Numbered from the stretch's first letter, positions 38,916 to 47,984 are shown. The stretch is 64,000 nucleotides of DNA from Eubacteriaceae bacterium (GCA_910574895.1 CAJTDQ010000009.1:1-64000); one strand, 5' to 3'. Made by a program: numbers and translations. Notes: a model not told the origin generated them from the letters alone.

Positions 38916-40300
38916 TATTTGCTCAGTCTTTCATGGATGCTTGCAGCAGCCTGCTTTCCGGCACCCATTGCAAGAATAACTGTAGCAGCACCAGTTACGG
39001 CATCACCACCAGCATAAACATTTTCTCTTGTTGTTTCCAGTGTATCTTCGTTAACAACTAAGCATCCCCACTTGTTTGCTTCCAAACCTTCGGTAGTTGT
39101 TCTAAGAAGTGGATTTGGAGATGTTCCGATAGACATGATAACTGTATCTACGTCTAATTCAAAATTGCTGTCAGGAATTGCTACAGGACGACGACGACCC
39201 GAAGCATCCGGTTCTCCAAGTTCCATCTTAACACATTCCATCTTACATACACGACCTTCTTCGTCTCCGATAAGTCTTACAGGATTATGTAATGTCTTGA
39301 AGATAATTCCTTCTTCTTCAGCATGTTCAATCTCTTCGTTACGGGCAGGAAGTTCTTCCATACCACGACGATATACAATATATACATTCTCAGCACCAAG
39401 TCTGAGAGCAGTTCTTGCTGCATCCATAGCCACGTTTCCACCGCCGACAACAGCAACATTCTTGCTTTTAATTACAGGTGTGTCATATTCATCCAAGTAA
39501 GCTTTCATTAAGTTTGCTCTTGTTAAGTATTCATTTGCTGAGTATACACTGATTAACGCTTCGCCTTCAATACCCATAAATGATGGAAGACCGGCTCCAG
39601 AACCGATAAATACAGCCTCGAATCCCATTTCCATAATCTCGTCAACAGAAATAACACGACCAATAACCATGTTTGTTTCAATCTTAACACCAAGTTTTGT
39701 TAAGTTATCAACTTCTTTCTGAACAATAGTCTTTGGCAATCTGAATTCTGGAATACCATAAACTAAAACACCACCGGCTTTATGGAAAGCTTCGAAAATT
39801 GTAACTTCGTATCCAAGTTTTGCAAGATCGCCAGCACATGTAAGACCGGCAGGACCGGCACCGATTACAGCCACCTTGATTCCATTTGATTCAGGTTTTA
39901 CAGCATCATCATTGCTGTGAGCCATATGATAATCAGCAACAAATCTTTCCAGACGTCCAATAGCAACAGGCTCTCCCTTAATACCACGGATACATTTTCC
40001 TTCACACTGGCTTTCCTGTGGGCATACACGTCCACAAACAGCAGGAAGTCCGTTTGTACTTGTGATAATCTTATATGCTTCTTCAAATTCACCGGCAGCT
40101 ACTTTTTCAATAAATTCCGGAATACGAACACATACAGGGCAACCACTCATACATGGTTTGTTTTTACAATTAATACATCTGGTTGCTTCTTCCATAGCCA
40201 TCTCTTCTGTATAGCCAAGGGCAACTTCGTCAAAGTTTTTATTTCTTACATTTGGTTCCTGTGCTGGCATAGGTACCTTTGTTAAAGTCATATTAGGCAT
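38915..40300 (-). CDS. nfnB: NADPH-binding NfnB/GltA-type subunit
   Basis: This 461-aa iron-sulphur flavoprotein is homologous to the glutamate synthase small subunit. N-terminal CINCKNKPCMSGCPV and CGRVCPQESQCEGKC hold the two 4Fe-4S cluster ligands. Rossmann motifs VAVIGAGPAGLTCAGDLA and VAVVGGGNVAMDAARTA bind FAD and NAD(P)H. The C-terminus has GDAVTGAATVILAMGAGK. The gene overlaps the partner's stop by one base and uses its GGAGGTG, so the pair is translated together. With the neighbour it fits NfnAB, which couples NADH, ferredoxin and NADPH; a glutamate synthase role is less likely without gltB. Confidence 0.9.
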   Translation of the reverse strand: MPNMTLTKVPMPAQEPNVRNKNFDEVALGYTEEMAMEEATRCINCKNKPCMSGCPVCVRIPEFIEKVAAGEFEEAYKIITSTNGLPAVCGRVCPQESQCEGKCIRGIKGEPVAIGRLERFVADYHMAHSNDDAVKPESNGIKVAVIGAGPAGLTCAGDLAKLGYEVTIFEAFHKAGGVLVYGIPEFRLPKTIVQKEVDNLTKLGVKIETNMVIGRVISVDEIMEMGFEAVFIGSGAGLPSFMGIEGEALISVYSANEYLTRANLMKAYLDEYDTPVIKSKNVAVVGGGNVAMDAARTALRLGAENVYIVYRRGMEELPARNEEIEHAEEEGIIFKTLHNPVRLIGDEEGRVCKMECVKMELGEPDASGRRRPVAIPDSNFELDVDTVIMSIGTSPNPLLRTTTEGLEANKWGCLVVNEDTLETTRENVYAGGDAVTGAATVILAMGAGKQAAASIHERLSK

Positions 40301-41151
40301 TATTCTGCACCTCCCATATCAGCTGCCTTAAACATACGGCAGTTTTCTCTGTCATGTGCTTCGAAGTCTCTATAAGTAGAGTTACGTTTCATTAATTCAT
40401 CATAGTCAACTTTGTGGCCGTCGAAATCAGGACCATCAACACAGGCGAACTTAATCTCGCCACCGACAGTAACACGGCAGCCACCGCACATACCTGTTCC
40501 GTCAATCATAATAGGATTTAATGAAACTAAAGTTTTAATATTATATGGTTCAGTAACTTTTGAAACGAACTTCATCATAGGAATTGGTCCGATAGCGATT
40601 ACTAAGTCATATTTATTTCCTTCATCAATCAGCTGCTGTAATTTTTCAGTTACTAAGCCTTTATCTCCATAACTGCCATCATCTGTTGTAATGAAAAGTC
40701 TGTTACAGATAGATTTATATTCATCTTCTAAAATGACAATACTTTTATCTCTGAATCCGGCAATAACATCTACATCTACTCCGGCATTAAATAAAGCTTT
40801 TGCTGAAGGATATGCGATTGCATTACCAACGCCACCGCCGATAACACAAACTTTTTTTGCATCACCAAATTCAGTAGCAGCACCGAGTGGTCCGACAAAG
40901 TCGAGTATATAATCGCCTTCTTTCATTTGAGAAAGAAGCATTGTAGACTGTCCAACAATCTGAAAAATGATTGTAACAGTACCTTTTTCAGGATCAGTAT
41001 CAGCAATTGTAAGCGGCACGCGTTCGCCCTGCTCGTCAATACGGAAAATAATGAACTGACCAGCTTTTGCCTTTTTGGCAATAAAAGGCGCATCTACATC
41101 TAAGCGTACAACTGTATCGTTTAACTGCTGTCTTTTAACAATTTTGTACAT
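40300..41151 (-). CDS. nfnA: NfnA/SudB-type ferredoxin-NAD reductase subunit
   Basis: The 283-aa start at 41151 (MYKIVKRQQLND) follows GGGAGGAC; five extra upstream codons are possible but lack a site. It is a PyrK/dihydroorotate-dehydrogenase-electron-transfer type protein: FAD domain (RLDVDAPFIAKKAKAGQFIIFR), NAD domain (VCVIGGGVGNAIAYPSAKAL), and a C-terminal 2Fe-2S motif (MCGGCRVTVGGEIKFACVDG). It sits directly upstream of nfnB in one operon. Confidence 0.9.
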   Translation of the reverse strand: MYKIVKRQQLNDTVVRLDVDAPFIAKKAKAGQFIIFRIDEQGERVPLTIADTDPEKGTVTIIFQIVGQSTMLLSQMKEGDYILDFVGPLGAATEFGDAKKVCVIGGGVGNAIAYPSAKALFNAGVDVDVIAGFRDKSIVILEDEYKSICNRLFITTDDGSYGDKGLVTEKLQQLIDEGNKYDLVIAIGPIPMMKFVSKVTEPYNIKTLVSLNPIMIDGTGMCGGCRVTVGGEIKFACVDGPDFDGHKVDYDELMKRNSTYRDFEAHDRENCRMFKAADMGGAE

Positions 41152-41332
41152 TTGTAGTCCTCCCAAAATATATTTCTCAATTTACTAAATCTTACGTGTT
41201 AATTTATAGAAATTTGCATATAAAAACACGATTAAATGTAATTATAGCATATAAATAGGAAAAAAGGGAAGAAAATTGTTAAAAAAATAACAGGAATAAT
41301 ATGTATATTAATAAATATTTTTTAGAAAGTCA

Positions 41333-41361
41333 TTGACAGAAAAGAAAAGATAACATATAGT
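41333..41361 (+). promoter_or_regulatory. Promoter of type III antitoxin RNA
   Basis: TTGACA (41333-41338), 17 bp, TATAGT (41356-41361): a near-consensus sigma-A promoter, followed by an AAAGACAAA/TTTGTCTTT hairpin and the antitoxin-like repeat. Confidence 0.75.
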
Positions 41362-41421
41362 ATATGTAAAGACAAATACTTTTGTTTGTCTTTTATGGAA
41401 ATATTTTTATTTCTGTAAAAA

Positions 41422-41455
41422 GCGGTGAGTCCTACCGATAAGTGGAACCTATAAT
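41422..41455 (+). ncRNA. Type III (ToxI/CptI-like) antitoxin RNA, single repeat
   Basis: The stretch GCGGTGAGTCCTACCGATAA, then GTGGAACCTATA, has the layout of ToxI-type pseudoknot repeats as I remember them: a GGTGA-n-CTACC hairpin, then TAAGTG and an A/C-CTA segment. It lies between a strong promoter and a terminator, directly before a toxin-like start, the fixed order in type III toxin-antitoxin loci. Only one repeat is visible. Recognition is from memory, not alignment. Confidence 0.6.
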
Positions 41456-41487
41456 AATAAGACTGTGTTTTCACACAGTCTTATTTT
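41456..41487 (+). terminator. Terminator between antitoxin RNA and toxin remnant
   Basis: AATAAGACTGTG TTTTCA CACAGTCTTATT then Ts; a perfect 12-bp stem. In type III systems this terminator limits toxin mRNA relative to antitoxin RNA. Confidence 0.9.
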
Positions 41488-41505
41488 GTCCAAGGAGAAT
41501 GCAGT

Positions 41506-41613
41506 ATGAAACAGGAACGATTGAATTTATATATTGTAGATATGAAATATGTTAGAGATTTGGCAAAAAAAGATGATAATGTAATGTCAGTATTACCTCA
41601 GAAGATTTTTTAA
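41506..41613 (+). pseudogene. Truncated CptN/ToxN-type endoribonuclease toxin
   Basis: A 35-codon frame with a good ribosome-binding site (AAGGAG) starts MKQERLNLYIVDMKYVRDLA and continues KKDDNVMSVLPQ before a stop. The opening, with LYIVDxKYxRxL, DD and SVxPQ, matches the N-terminal strand and helix of ToxN/CptN-family RNases, which are normally about 150-180 aa. Everything after residue ~32, including the RNase active site, is missing, and the next gene begins 18 bases later. A toxin remnant left by deletion is the best reading; an independent small peptide is possible. Confidence 0.6.
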
Positions 41614-41631
41614 AGTGTTAAAGGAAATTAT

Positions 41632-42237
41632 ATGAAGAAATATATTTTTTTAGGGTCATCGGTAACTTATGGTTCAGCAGCAGGTGGATATTCATTTGTT
41701 GACATGTTGGCAGAAAAAAATCAAATAGACTGTATCAAGGAGGCAGTTTCCGGAACAACATTGGTTGATAATGGGCCAGATTCCTATGTGCAGCGGATGA
41801 TACATAATCTGGACAAAGAGATGGAATGTGAACAGTTTGTCTGCCAGTTATCAACGAATGATGCAACACAGGGCATGCCACTAGGAAAGGTTAGTGTTTC
41901 GATAAAGTTAGAGGCTTTTGATACATCTACAATTATTGGGGCGATTGAGTATATTATCTGCTATGCAAGAACTACATGGCAATGTCCTGTAACTTTTTAT
42001 ACGAATACATATTACGATAACAAAAATTATCAAAAAATGGTTGCAATAATGTATCAATTAAAAGAGAAATGGAATATTGGATTAATTGACCTTTGGAATA
42101 GCAGAGAAATGAGAGAGATTGAAAAAAGTAAATATGATATGTATATGGCAGATGTGATTCACCCTACAGAGTTGGGATATAGAGAGTGGTGGCTGCCAGT
42201 ATTTGAAAAATATTTTAAATTAAAAGAATTTAAATAG
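41632..42237 (+). CDS. SGNH/GDSL-family hydrolase
   Basis: This 201-aa protein starts MKKYIFLGSSVTYGSAAGG (block I Ser in GSSVT). STNDAT corresponds to block III and DVIHPTELGY near residue 186 supplies the catalytic Asp and His. No signal peptide is present, so it probably acts in the cytoplasm on an ester substrate such as an acetylated sugar; the substrate is unknown. It follows the toxin remnant by 18 bases with AAAGGAA upstream. The close spacing suggests that the deletion removing most of the toxin brought this gene under the toxin-antitoxin promoter. Confidence 0.8.
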   Translation: MKKYIFLGSSVTYGSAAGGYSFVDMLAEKNQIDCIKEAVSGTTLVDNGPDSYVQRMIHNLDKEMECEQFVCQLSTNDATQGMPLGKVSVSIKLEAFDTSTIIGAIEYIICYARTTWQCPVTFYTNTYYDNKNYQKMVAIMYQLKEKWNIGLIDLWNSREMREIEKSKYDMYMADVIHPTELGYREWWLPVFEKYFKLKEFK

Positions 42238-42252
42238 AAAAAATAAATTTAT

Positions 42253-42297
42253 AGCATTTTTGTGTTTTTTCTCTTGTAAAAGAAACACAGAAATGCT
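42253..42297. terminator. Bidirectional terminator-like hairpin
   Basis: AGCATTTTTGTGTTT and AAACACAGAAATGCT form a 15-bp stem with one mismatch, after the SGNH hydrolase gene. Confidence 0.75.
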
Positions 42298-42347
42298 AAT
42301 ATTATGATATAAAATGTAAGGGCTTACATTATGAAAGGAGAAAGTAT

Positions 42348-45300
42348 ATGAAACAAAGAAAATTGTTATCAAAAATCACATCTGTTGTTTGTGCGTTGGC
42401 GTTAGTCGTTACGTCTGTCACAGCATGGGATGTAACCAGTGTCAGTGCGGATACAACGACAACGGTGTATCAGGCAAATGACGACGGAAGAGCTGAGTTG
42501 CTTAGTGAAGTTCGGGACGGAGAAATTAACTTTGCTTTAAACAAAGAGGCTTCTGTATCAAAACAAACGACACAGGAAGGTGGAACAGATTTGGGAATTA
42601 TCACCAATGGAAAGTTTGATAATGGAAATTCCAAATCTACAATTATTGAAGTTGGAAGGGGAGTAAAAGAAGACCGTTGGGTGCAGGTAGATTTAGGGGC
42701 AGCATATGACTCTTCTAAAATTGACAGAGTTGTGGCAATGTATAAAACGTTAAATTCCGGTCCGACAACTGCAACAGTAGGAACATATATGATTCAATAT
42801 TCTTTGAATGGACTGAATTATGTAGATATTGCAGAAGTATCAGGAATAGCAGGTGCCACAAATGCCATTTACATGGACAAAGTCACAATGACGGATGAAC
42901 AAAAGGCAGCAATCCCTTATACACGTTTTGTGAGAATATATGCTACAAGAGATTTGAGTGCATATGGTATGCAGATTAAAGGTATGGCAGTTTTAACGGA
43001 TGGAGCAACTAAGGTAAGTGAAGTTGAGTTTAAGGAAGTAGAAACTTTGGATGATCCGGTTTCACTAACAGTTACAACCAGTGATTATGAACAGTTGGAA
43101 TTTACTTTTGAGGCATCAGAAGGGGACAAAGGAGATTATGTATATTATGCGTATATTGATGGTACACAAAAGGAAGAGGCTGTAATCCCGGGAACAACTT
43201 ATGTAGAGACAGGAATTACAGGTGGTAATCATATTGTAAGAATTGTTGCAGTGAAAGATGGCGTTAAATCAAAAGGTATCACTCAGGCAGTTGATGTTGT
43301 TGATACGAAGAGCCTGTTGACAAGTGAGAGAAATTTTGCAATTGGAAAAACAGCATCAGCATCATCTATCAGAGAAAATGATAATGTAGCAAACATAACA
43401 GATGGAAGTCTTACAACGTTATTCAGAACAGCAGTAACTGATACAGAGTCAACCATTGTTATTGATTTAGGTCAGAATTATAAGTTGGATGTTATTGAAA
43501 GAACTGTTGGACTATATGCGGCAGGAAGATATCCAAAGAGTTATACAATAGACTATTCATCTAATGGAGTGGATTTCGAGACGGTGGCAGAAGCAGAAGG
43601 AAAGGCTGAGGTGCAGTCTGTGGTAATTGACCCGGCACAGTGTACTCTTGCATCAGTAAGATATGTAAGATTCAGCCTTAGTGATCCGGTTGGAGCAGGA
43701 TATGGTTTCCAGATGAATGAACTGGGGGTTATCATCAAAGAAGATGCAGATATGACACCGGTAGAAGTTGAAAAGTTAGATGATCCGGTATCGCTTACAG
43801 TGACATCCAGTGATTATGAGCAGTTAGAGTATTCTTTCGAGGCATCAGAAGGAGATACAGGTGATTATACATATTATGTATATATTGATGGAAAGAAGAA
43901 AGAAGAACCGGTGTTACCTGGTACAGTTTATGTAGAGACCGGGCTTGCAGGAGGTACTCATTCTGTAAGAATTATGGCATTCAGGCAGGGGATTGCTTCA
44001 GAGGGAATTATCGAGGAGATACAGGTTGCAGATCCGAAAGGACTTATTGAAACAGACAGAAATATCGCATTGGGACGAACTGCAGTTGCATCATCTACCA
44101 GAGTAGAGATTGTAAATGGAGAAGAGGTGCCGGATAATATTGCTAACTTAACGGATGGTAAGTTAAATACACAGTTTAGAACATTGCAGACAGAACCAGA
44201 GGCAAATATTGTTATTGACTTAGGGGCAAATTATAAATTAAATATTATTGAATTGGTGGCAATGTCATATATTAATGACAGATATGCTAAGGAATATTCT
44301 ATTGATTATTCAGAAGATGGAGAGACCTTTGAGACAGTCTGTACAGCTACAGGAAATGGCACATTCCAATATAGTAAAATCAATCCGTCGGAATGTACTT
44401 TATCATCTGTTAGATATGTGAGAGTGAATGTCAGTCAGCCTTTTGCGGAAGGGTTTGGATTCCAGTTCTATGAAATAGCGGTGATAACGAAAGATAAGAG
44501 TCTGGATGATACTGATATTACATTAAATCAGTCAGAATATACTTATACAGGTGAAGAGATTTTACCGGATGTAACAATTACATTTGGTGACAGGGAACTT
44601 GAAATAGATAAAGATTTTACAATCAAAGGTACAGATAATATAAATGTTGGAACTGCAACAGCTGTAATAGAAGGTGCCGGCTCTTATGCAGGAAGTAAAA
44701 CATTACAATATACGATTACACCGGCAGATATGAAAGATGCAGTTGTAACTACCTCTTTTGAGGAGGACGGCAATATACAGGTAAGTGTTTCATATAATGA
44801 CAAGGAATTATCAGATCAAAAGGATTATACATACACTACTGAGAAAAATGCAGATGGAGATATGCTTATTAAAGTAAGTGCTGCAGGAAATAACTTTGTT
44901 GGACAGGCAGAGAAAATTGTACCGATTACTGACTTCCCGGTAAGTGAAGCAGCAAATGTATCTGTAACTTCAACGGAAATAAATAAAATTGATGTATCTT
45001 TTGAAAATCCAGATACGTTTGCAGGTGACAGACAGGTTTATGATGTATTTGTAGATGATACATTAGCAGATGAAAATGTAACTGCAGGTTCCTATACATA
45101 TGAAAAGCAAAATGCCGGTGAGCATAATATTAAGGTTGTTGCAAAAATCAATGGTCAGACATCAGAAGGTATAGAGAAGAGTGTTGTTGTTCAAGGTATT
45201 GATATCAGTGCTTTTAAGATCGCCGTGGCAGTTCCTGAAACGGAAGAGGGATATGTTTATACCGGTGATGTGATTGCTCCGGATTGCACAGTAGGCAATG

Positions 45301-45995
45301 AAGATGGAACAATAATTTTACAGGAAAATGTAGATTATACAATTGTATTTGAAGATAATACCAATGCAGGAACAGCAAAGATTCTTGTAACAGGTATCGG
45401 TTTATATGAAGGTACATTAGAAGGTTCGTTTGACATTCAGCAAAAAGATATTAATAAGATAAATGTTGATTTTGCAAAAGTAAATGCATCATATAATTAT
45501 AGTGGAAAACCGATTGAACCAGTTGTATCTGTTGAAGGATTACAAAAGGATACAGATTATACGATTACGATAAGCGATAATGTAAATCCGGGAACAGCAA
45601 AGATTGTTGTAAATGGAATAGGAAATTATAAGGGTGAAGTTGTAAAAACATTCACTATTATAAAGAAAGAGGAACCAAAAACACAGACAACTAAGAAAAT
45701 TTCTGTAGGAAAAGCAAAAGTTGTTTCTGCGAATAAAAAGAAAACAGCAAAGAAAATCAGTCTGAAGTTAAAGAAAATAAAAGGTGCAAAAAAATATCAG
45801 GTCGTAATTGCTAAAGATAAAAAATGCAGAAAGGTTCTTGTTAAGAAAACTATTAAGAAGATTAAAGTAACTATAAAGAATAAGAAGCTGGCAAACAAGA
45901 AGAAATTGTACGTGAAGGCAAGAGCAGTGAAAGTAGTAAGTGGAAAGACTTATTACGGAAAATGGTCAACCGTTAAACGTGTTAAAATAAAATAG
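42348..45995 (+). CDS. Secreted triple-discoidin/MBG protein with Lys-rich C-terminus
   Basis: This 1,215-aa protein has a signal peptide (1-34, SVSADT). Three discoidin-like domains (about 60-220, 320-465, 570-730), each starting from an N-[FI]A-[LI]-[GN]K strand, alternate with two near-identical FN3-like segments that open LDDPVSLTVT (about 230-315 and 475-565). Then come MBG-type repeats (about 735-1105) with YTYTGEEILPDVTI, YVYTGDVIAPDCTV and YNYSGKPIEPVVSV, each ending NPGTAK or NVGTAT-like. The Lys-rich FN3-like module occupies about 1120-1215. No enzyme is visible. AAAGGAG precedes the ATG. Domain content suggests a glycan-binding surface adhesin. Confidence 0.85.
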   Translation: MKQRKLLSKITSVVCALALVVTSVTAWDVTSVSADTTTTVYQANDDGRAELLSEVRDGEINFALNKEASVSKQTTQEGGTDLGIITNGKFDNGNSKSTIIEVGRGVKEDRWVQVDLGAAYDSSKIDRVVAMYKTLNSGPTTATVGTYMIQYSLNGLNYVDIAEVSGIAGATNAIYMDKVTMTDEQKAAIPYTRFVRIYATRDLSAYGMQIKGMAVLTDGATKVSEVEFKEVETLDDPVSLTVTTSDYEQLEFTFEASEGDKGDYVYYAYIDGTQKEEAVIPGTTYVETGITGGNHIVRIVAVKDGVKSKGITQAVDVVDTKSLLTSERNFAIGKTASASSIRENDNVANITDGSLTTLFRTAVTDTESTIVIDLGQNYKLDVIERTVGLYAAGRYPKSYTIDYSSNGVDFETVAEAEGKAEVQSVVIDPAQCTLASVRYVRFSLSDPVGAGYGFQMNELGVIIKEDADMTPVEVEKLDDPVSLTVTSSDYEQLEYSFEASEGDTGDYTYYVYIDGKKKEEPVLPGTVYVETGLAGGTHSVRIMAFRQGIASEGIIEEIQVADPKGLIETDRNIALGRTAVASSTRVEIVNGEEVPDNIANLTDGKLNTQFRTLQTEPEANIVIDLGANYKLNIIELVAMSYINDRYAKEYSIDYSEDGETFETVCTATGNGTFQYSKINPSECTLSSVRYVRVNVSQPFAEGFGFQFYEIAVITKDKSLDDTDITLNQSEYTYTGEEILPDVTITFGDRELEIDKDFTIKGTDNINVGTATAVIEGAGSYAGSKTLQYTITPADMKDAVVTTSFEEDGNIQVSVSYNDKELSDQKDYTYTTEKNADGDMLIKVSAAGNNFVGQAEKIVPITDFPVSEAANVSVTSTEINKIDVSFENPDTFAGDRQVYDVFVDDTLADENVTAGSYTYEKQNAGEHNIKVVAKINGQTSEGIEKSVVVQGIDISAFKIAVAVPETEEGYVYTGDVIAPDCTVGNEDGTIILQENVDYTIVFEDNTNAGTAKILVTGIGLYEGTLEGSFDIQQKDINKINVDFAKVNASYNYSGKPIEPVVSVEGLQKDTDYTITISDNVNPGTAKIVVNGIGNYKGEVVKTFTIIKKEEPKTQTTKKISVGKAKVVSANKKKTAKKISLKLKKIKGAKKYQVVIAKDKKCRKVLVKKTIKKIKVTIKNKKLANKKKLYVKARAVKVVSGKTYYGKWSTVKRVKIK

Positions 45996-46017
45996 GTATA
46001 AAAGTTTGTGAAGATAA

Positions 46018-46075
46018 GCAATAAACCACTAGCATTTTTCTATTGATAATAGTATAATGTTTAGTGGTTTATTGC
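46018..46075. terminator. Hairpin terminator
   Basis: GCAATAAACCACTA and TAGTGGTTTATTGC are perfect 14-bp arms around a 30-nt AT-rich loop, between the surface gene and purA. The T run is weak. Confidence 0.65.
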
Positions 46076-46127
46076 GATTTAGCGGAGACCAAAGGAAAAA
46101 TCATTAAAATATTTAGGAGGAAACCAC

Positions 46128-47402
46128 ATGGTTAGAGCAATAGTAGGTGCCAACTGGGGTGACGAAGGAAAAGGTAAGATTACAGATATGCTTGGTGAAA
46201 AGTCAGACATTATCGTTAGATTCCAAGGTGGTAGTAACGCAGGACATACCATAATTAATGAATATGGAAAGTTTGCATTACATTTACTTCCATCAGGAGT
46301 ATTTTATCAGCATACAACATGTGTTATTGGCAATGGTGTAGCACTGAATATTCCATATCTTCAGAAGGAAATTGACGATATTGTATCACAGGGTGTACCA
46401 AAGCCAAACATTTTGGTGTCAGACAGAGCACAGATATTGATGCCGTACCATATTGATTTTGATGCATATGAAGAGGAAAGGCTTGGAGGAAAGGCTTTTG
46501 GTTCAACAAAATCAGGTATTGCTCCTTTTTATTCAGATAAATATGCAAAGATTGGCTTCCAGGTATCAGAGTTGTTTGATGAAGATACATTAAAGGAAAA
46601 GGTGGCACGTGTTACAGAACAGAAAAATATTATGTTAGAGCATATGTACCATAAACCGCTGATTAACCCGGATGAGTTGTTAGAAACATTACATGAATAC
46701 AGAGATATTGTAAAACCTTATGTTTGTGATGTTTCATTATATTTAAATAATGCAATTAAAGAAGGAAAGACAATTCTTTTAGAAGGACAGCTTGGAACTT
46801 TAAAAGACCCTGATTTTGGTATTTATCCGATGGTTACATCATCATCAACATTAGCATCTTATGGTGCCATTGGAGCAGGTATTCCATGCTACGAAATAAA
46901 AGATATTATCACAGTAGTAAAGGCTTACTCCTCAGCAGTAGGTGCGGGAGAGTTTGTAAGTGAAATCTTTGGTGACGAAGCGGATGAATTAAGAAAACGC
47001 GGCGGTGATGGTGGCGAATTTGGTGCTACTACAGGCCGTCCACGTAGAATGGGATGGTTTGACTGCGTTGCATCACGCTATGGAGTAAGAATGCAGGGAG
47101 CAACAGAGGTTGCATTGACTGTACTTGATGTATTGGGTTATCTTGATGAAATTCCGGTATGTGTAGGATATGAAATAGATGGTGAAGTAACAAAAGACTT
47201 CCCGGTAACAGCACAGCTGAAAAAAGCAAAACCGGTATACGAAACATTACCAGGCTGGAAAGAAGATATCAGAGGAATTACCGAATACGATAAACTTCCG
47301 GAAAACTGCCGCAAGTATATCGAATTTATTGAAAAAGAATTAGGCGTACCAGTAACTATGGTAAGCAACGGTCCAAAGAGAGAAGAAATCATATACAGAT
47401 AG
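46128..47402 (+). CDS. purA: Adenylosuccinate synthetase
   Basis: This 424-aa enzyme joins IMP and aspartate with GTP in AMP synthesis. It has the N-terminal GANWGDEGKGKITDML phosphate loop, GGSNAGHTI, LLPSGVF, EGQLGTLKDPDFGIYP, the GTP-site TTGRPRRMGWFD and NGPKREEII at the end. AGGAGG precedes the ATG. It stands alone between a terminator-like hairpin and a repeat-rich gap. Confidence 0.97.
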   Translation: MVRAIVGANWGDEGKGKITDMLGEKSDIIVRFQGGSNAGHTIINEYGKFALHLLPSGVFYQHTTCVIGNGVALNIPYLQKEIDDIVSQGVPKPNILVSDRAQILMPYHIDFDAYEEERLGGKAFGSTKSGIAPFYSDKYAKIGFQVSELFDEDTLKEKVARVTEQKNIMLEHMYHKPLINPDELLETLHEYRDIVKPYVCDVSLYLNNAIKEGKTILLEGQLGTLKDPDFGIYPMVTSSSTLASYGAIGAGIPCYEIKDIITVVKAYSSAVGAGEFVSEIFGDEADELRKRGGDGGEFGATTGRPRRMGWFDCVASRYGVRMQGATEVALTVLDVLGYLDEIPVCVGYEIDGEVTKDFPVTAQLKKAKPVYETLPGWKEDIRGITEYDKLPENCRKYIEFIEKELGVPVTMVSNGPKREEIIYR

Positions 47403-47406
47403 CATT

Positions 47407-47492
47407 GAGCATCTGCAAAAATAGAAAAAGAAACAGAATCAAATGAAAAGTGCCTGCACCTTTCATTTGATTCTGTTTCTTTTTCTATTTTT
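47407..47492. repeat. Perfect 32-bp inverted repeat after purA
   Basis: Arms 47417-47448 and 47461-47492 are perfectly complementary over 32 bp with a 12-nt loop. The left flank GAGCATCTGCA (47407-47417) is complementary to TGCAGATGCTC at 47702-47712 in the following tandem array. The T/A-rich stem would also terminate purA transcription. Confidence 0.85.
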
Positions 47493-47497
47493 ATAGG

Positions 47498-47760
47498 GCG
47501 AAAGCCCTGACAGCCTGAAAATTTCAAAGAAATTTTTAGGCTGTACAGATGCTCAAGAAAAGTAGTGAAAGTCAAAGGTGAAAGCCCTGACACCTCGAAA
47601 ATCCGAGAGGATTTTTGAGGTGTACAGATGCTCAAGAAGAGTAGTGAAAGTCAAAGGTGAAAGCACTGATAGCTCGAAAATCCGAAAGGATTTTTGAGAT
47701 GTGCAGATGCTCAAGAAAAGTAGTGATAGTCAGTGTGCGAAAACTCTGCTCCTTCGAAAA
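47498..47760. repeat. ~80-bp tandem repeat array, three copies plus a partial
   Basis: Units begin at about 47498, 47578 and 47657, with a degenerate fourth at about 47735. Each has GAAAGCNCTGA, then a hairpin (CCTGAAAATTTC/AAATTTTTAGG or CTCGAAAATCC/GGATTTTTGAG), then TACAGATGCTCAAGA, AGTAGTGAAAGTCAAAGG. Substitutions within the stems are partly compensated. No frame runs through all units, so it appears non-coding. Confidence 0.8.
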
Positions 47761-47763
47761 TTC

Positions 47764-47955
47764 CTATCCTCTATTCTCTAACAACTTTGCCAGCCACATC
47801 ATAATATAAATCATGATTGGAATGATAACCATACAATACGCACTGGCCTTCCATGCGGCTTCATTTCCCATAAATGCGAAAATTAACGTAAGTAAAGCAC
47901 AAACAATTAAAACGACAACAGCCAGTAAAGCGGCAATTCTTTTAAACTTCTCCAT
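47764..47955 (-). CDS. Small two-helix membrane protein
   Basis: The 63-aa start at 47955 (MEKFKRIAALLAVV) is chosen because AAGGAG lies just upstream; a longer frame begins twelve codons earlier without a site. Two hydrophobic segments (about 7-27 and 34-54) are separated by a short loop GNEAAWK, with a charged end ENRG. No family recognised. Confidence 0.65.
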   Translation of the reverse strand: MEKFKRIAALLAVVVLIVCALLTLIFAFMGNEAAWKASAYCMVIIPIMIYIMMWLAKLLENRG

Positions 47956-47984
47956 AGTATACTCCTTAAAAATGTATGTAATAA

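Noticed and set aside
39072-39500. Plus-strand frame of 142 codons opposite nfnB
   Set aside because: Antisense to a conserved enzyme; codon use matches the shadow pattern.
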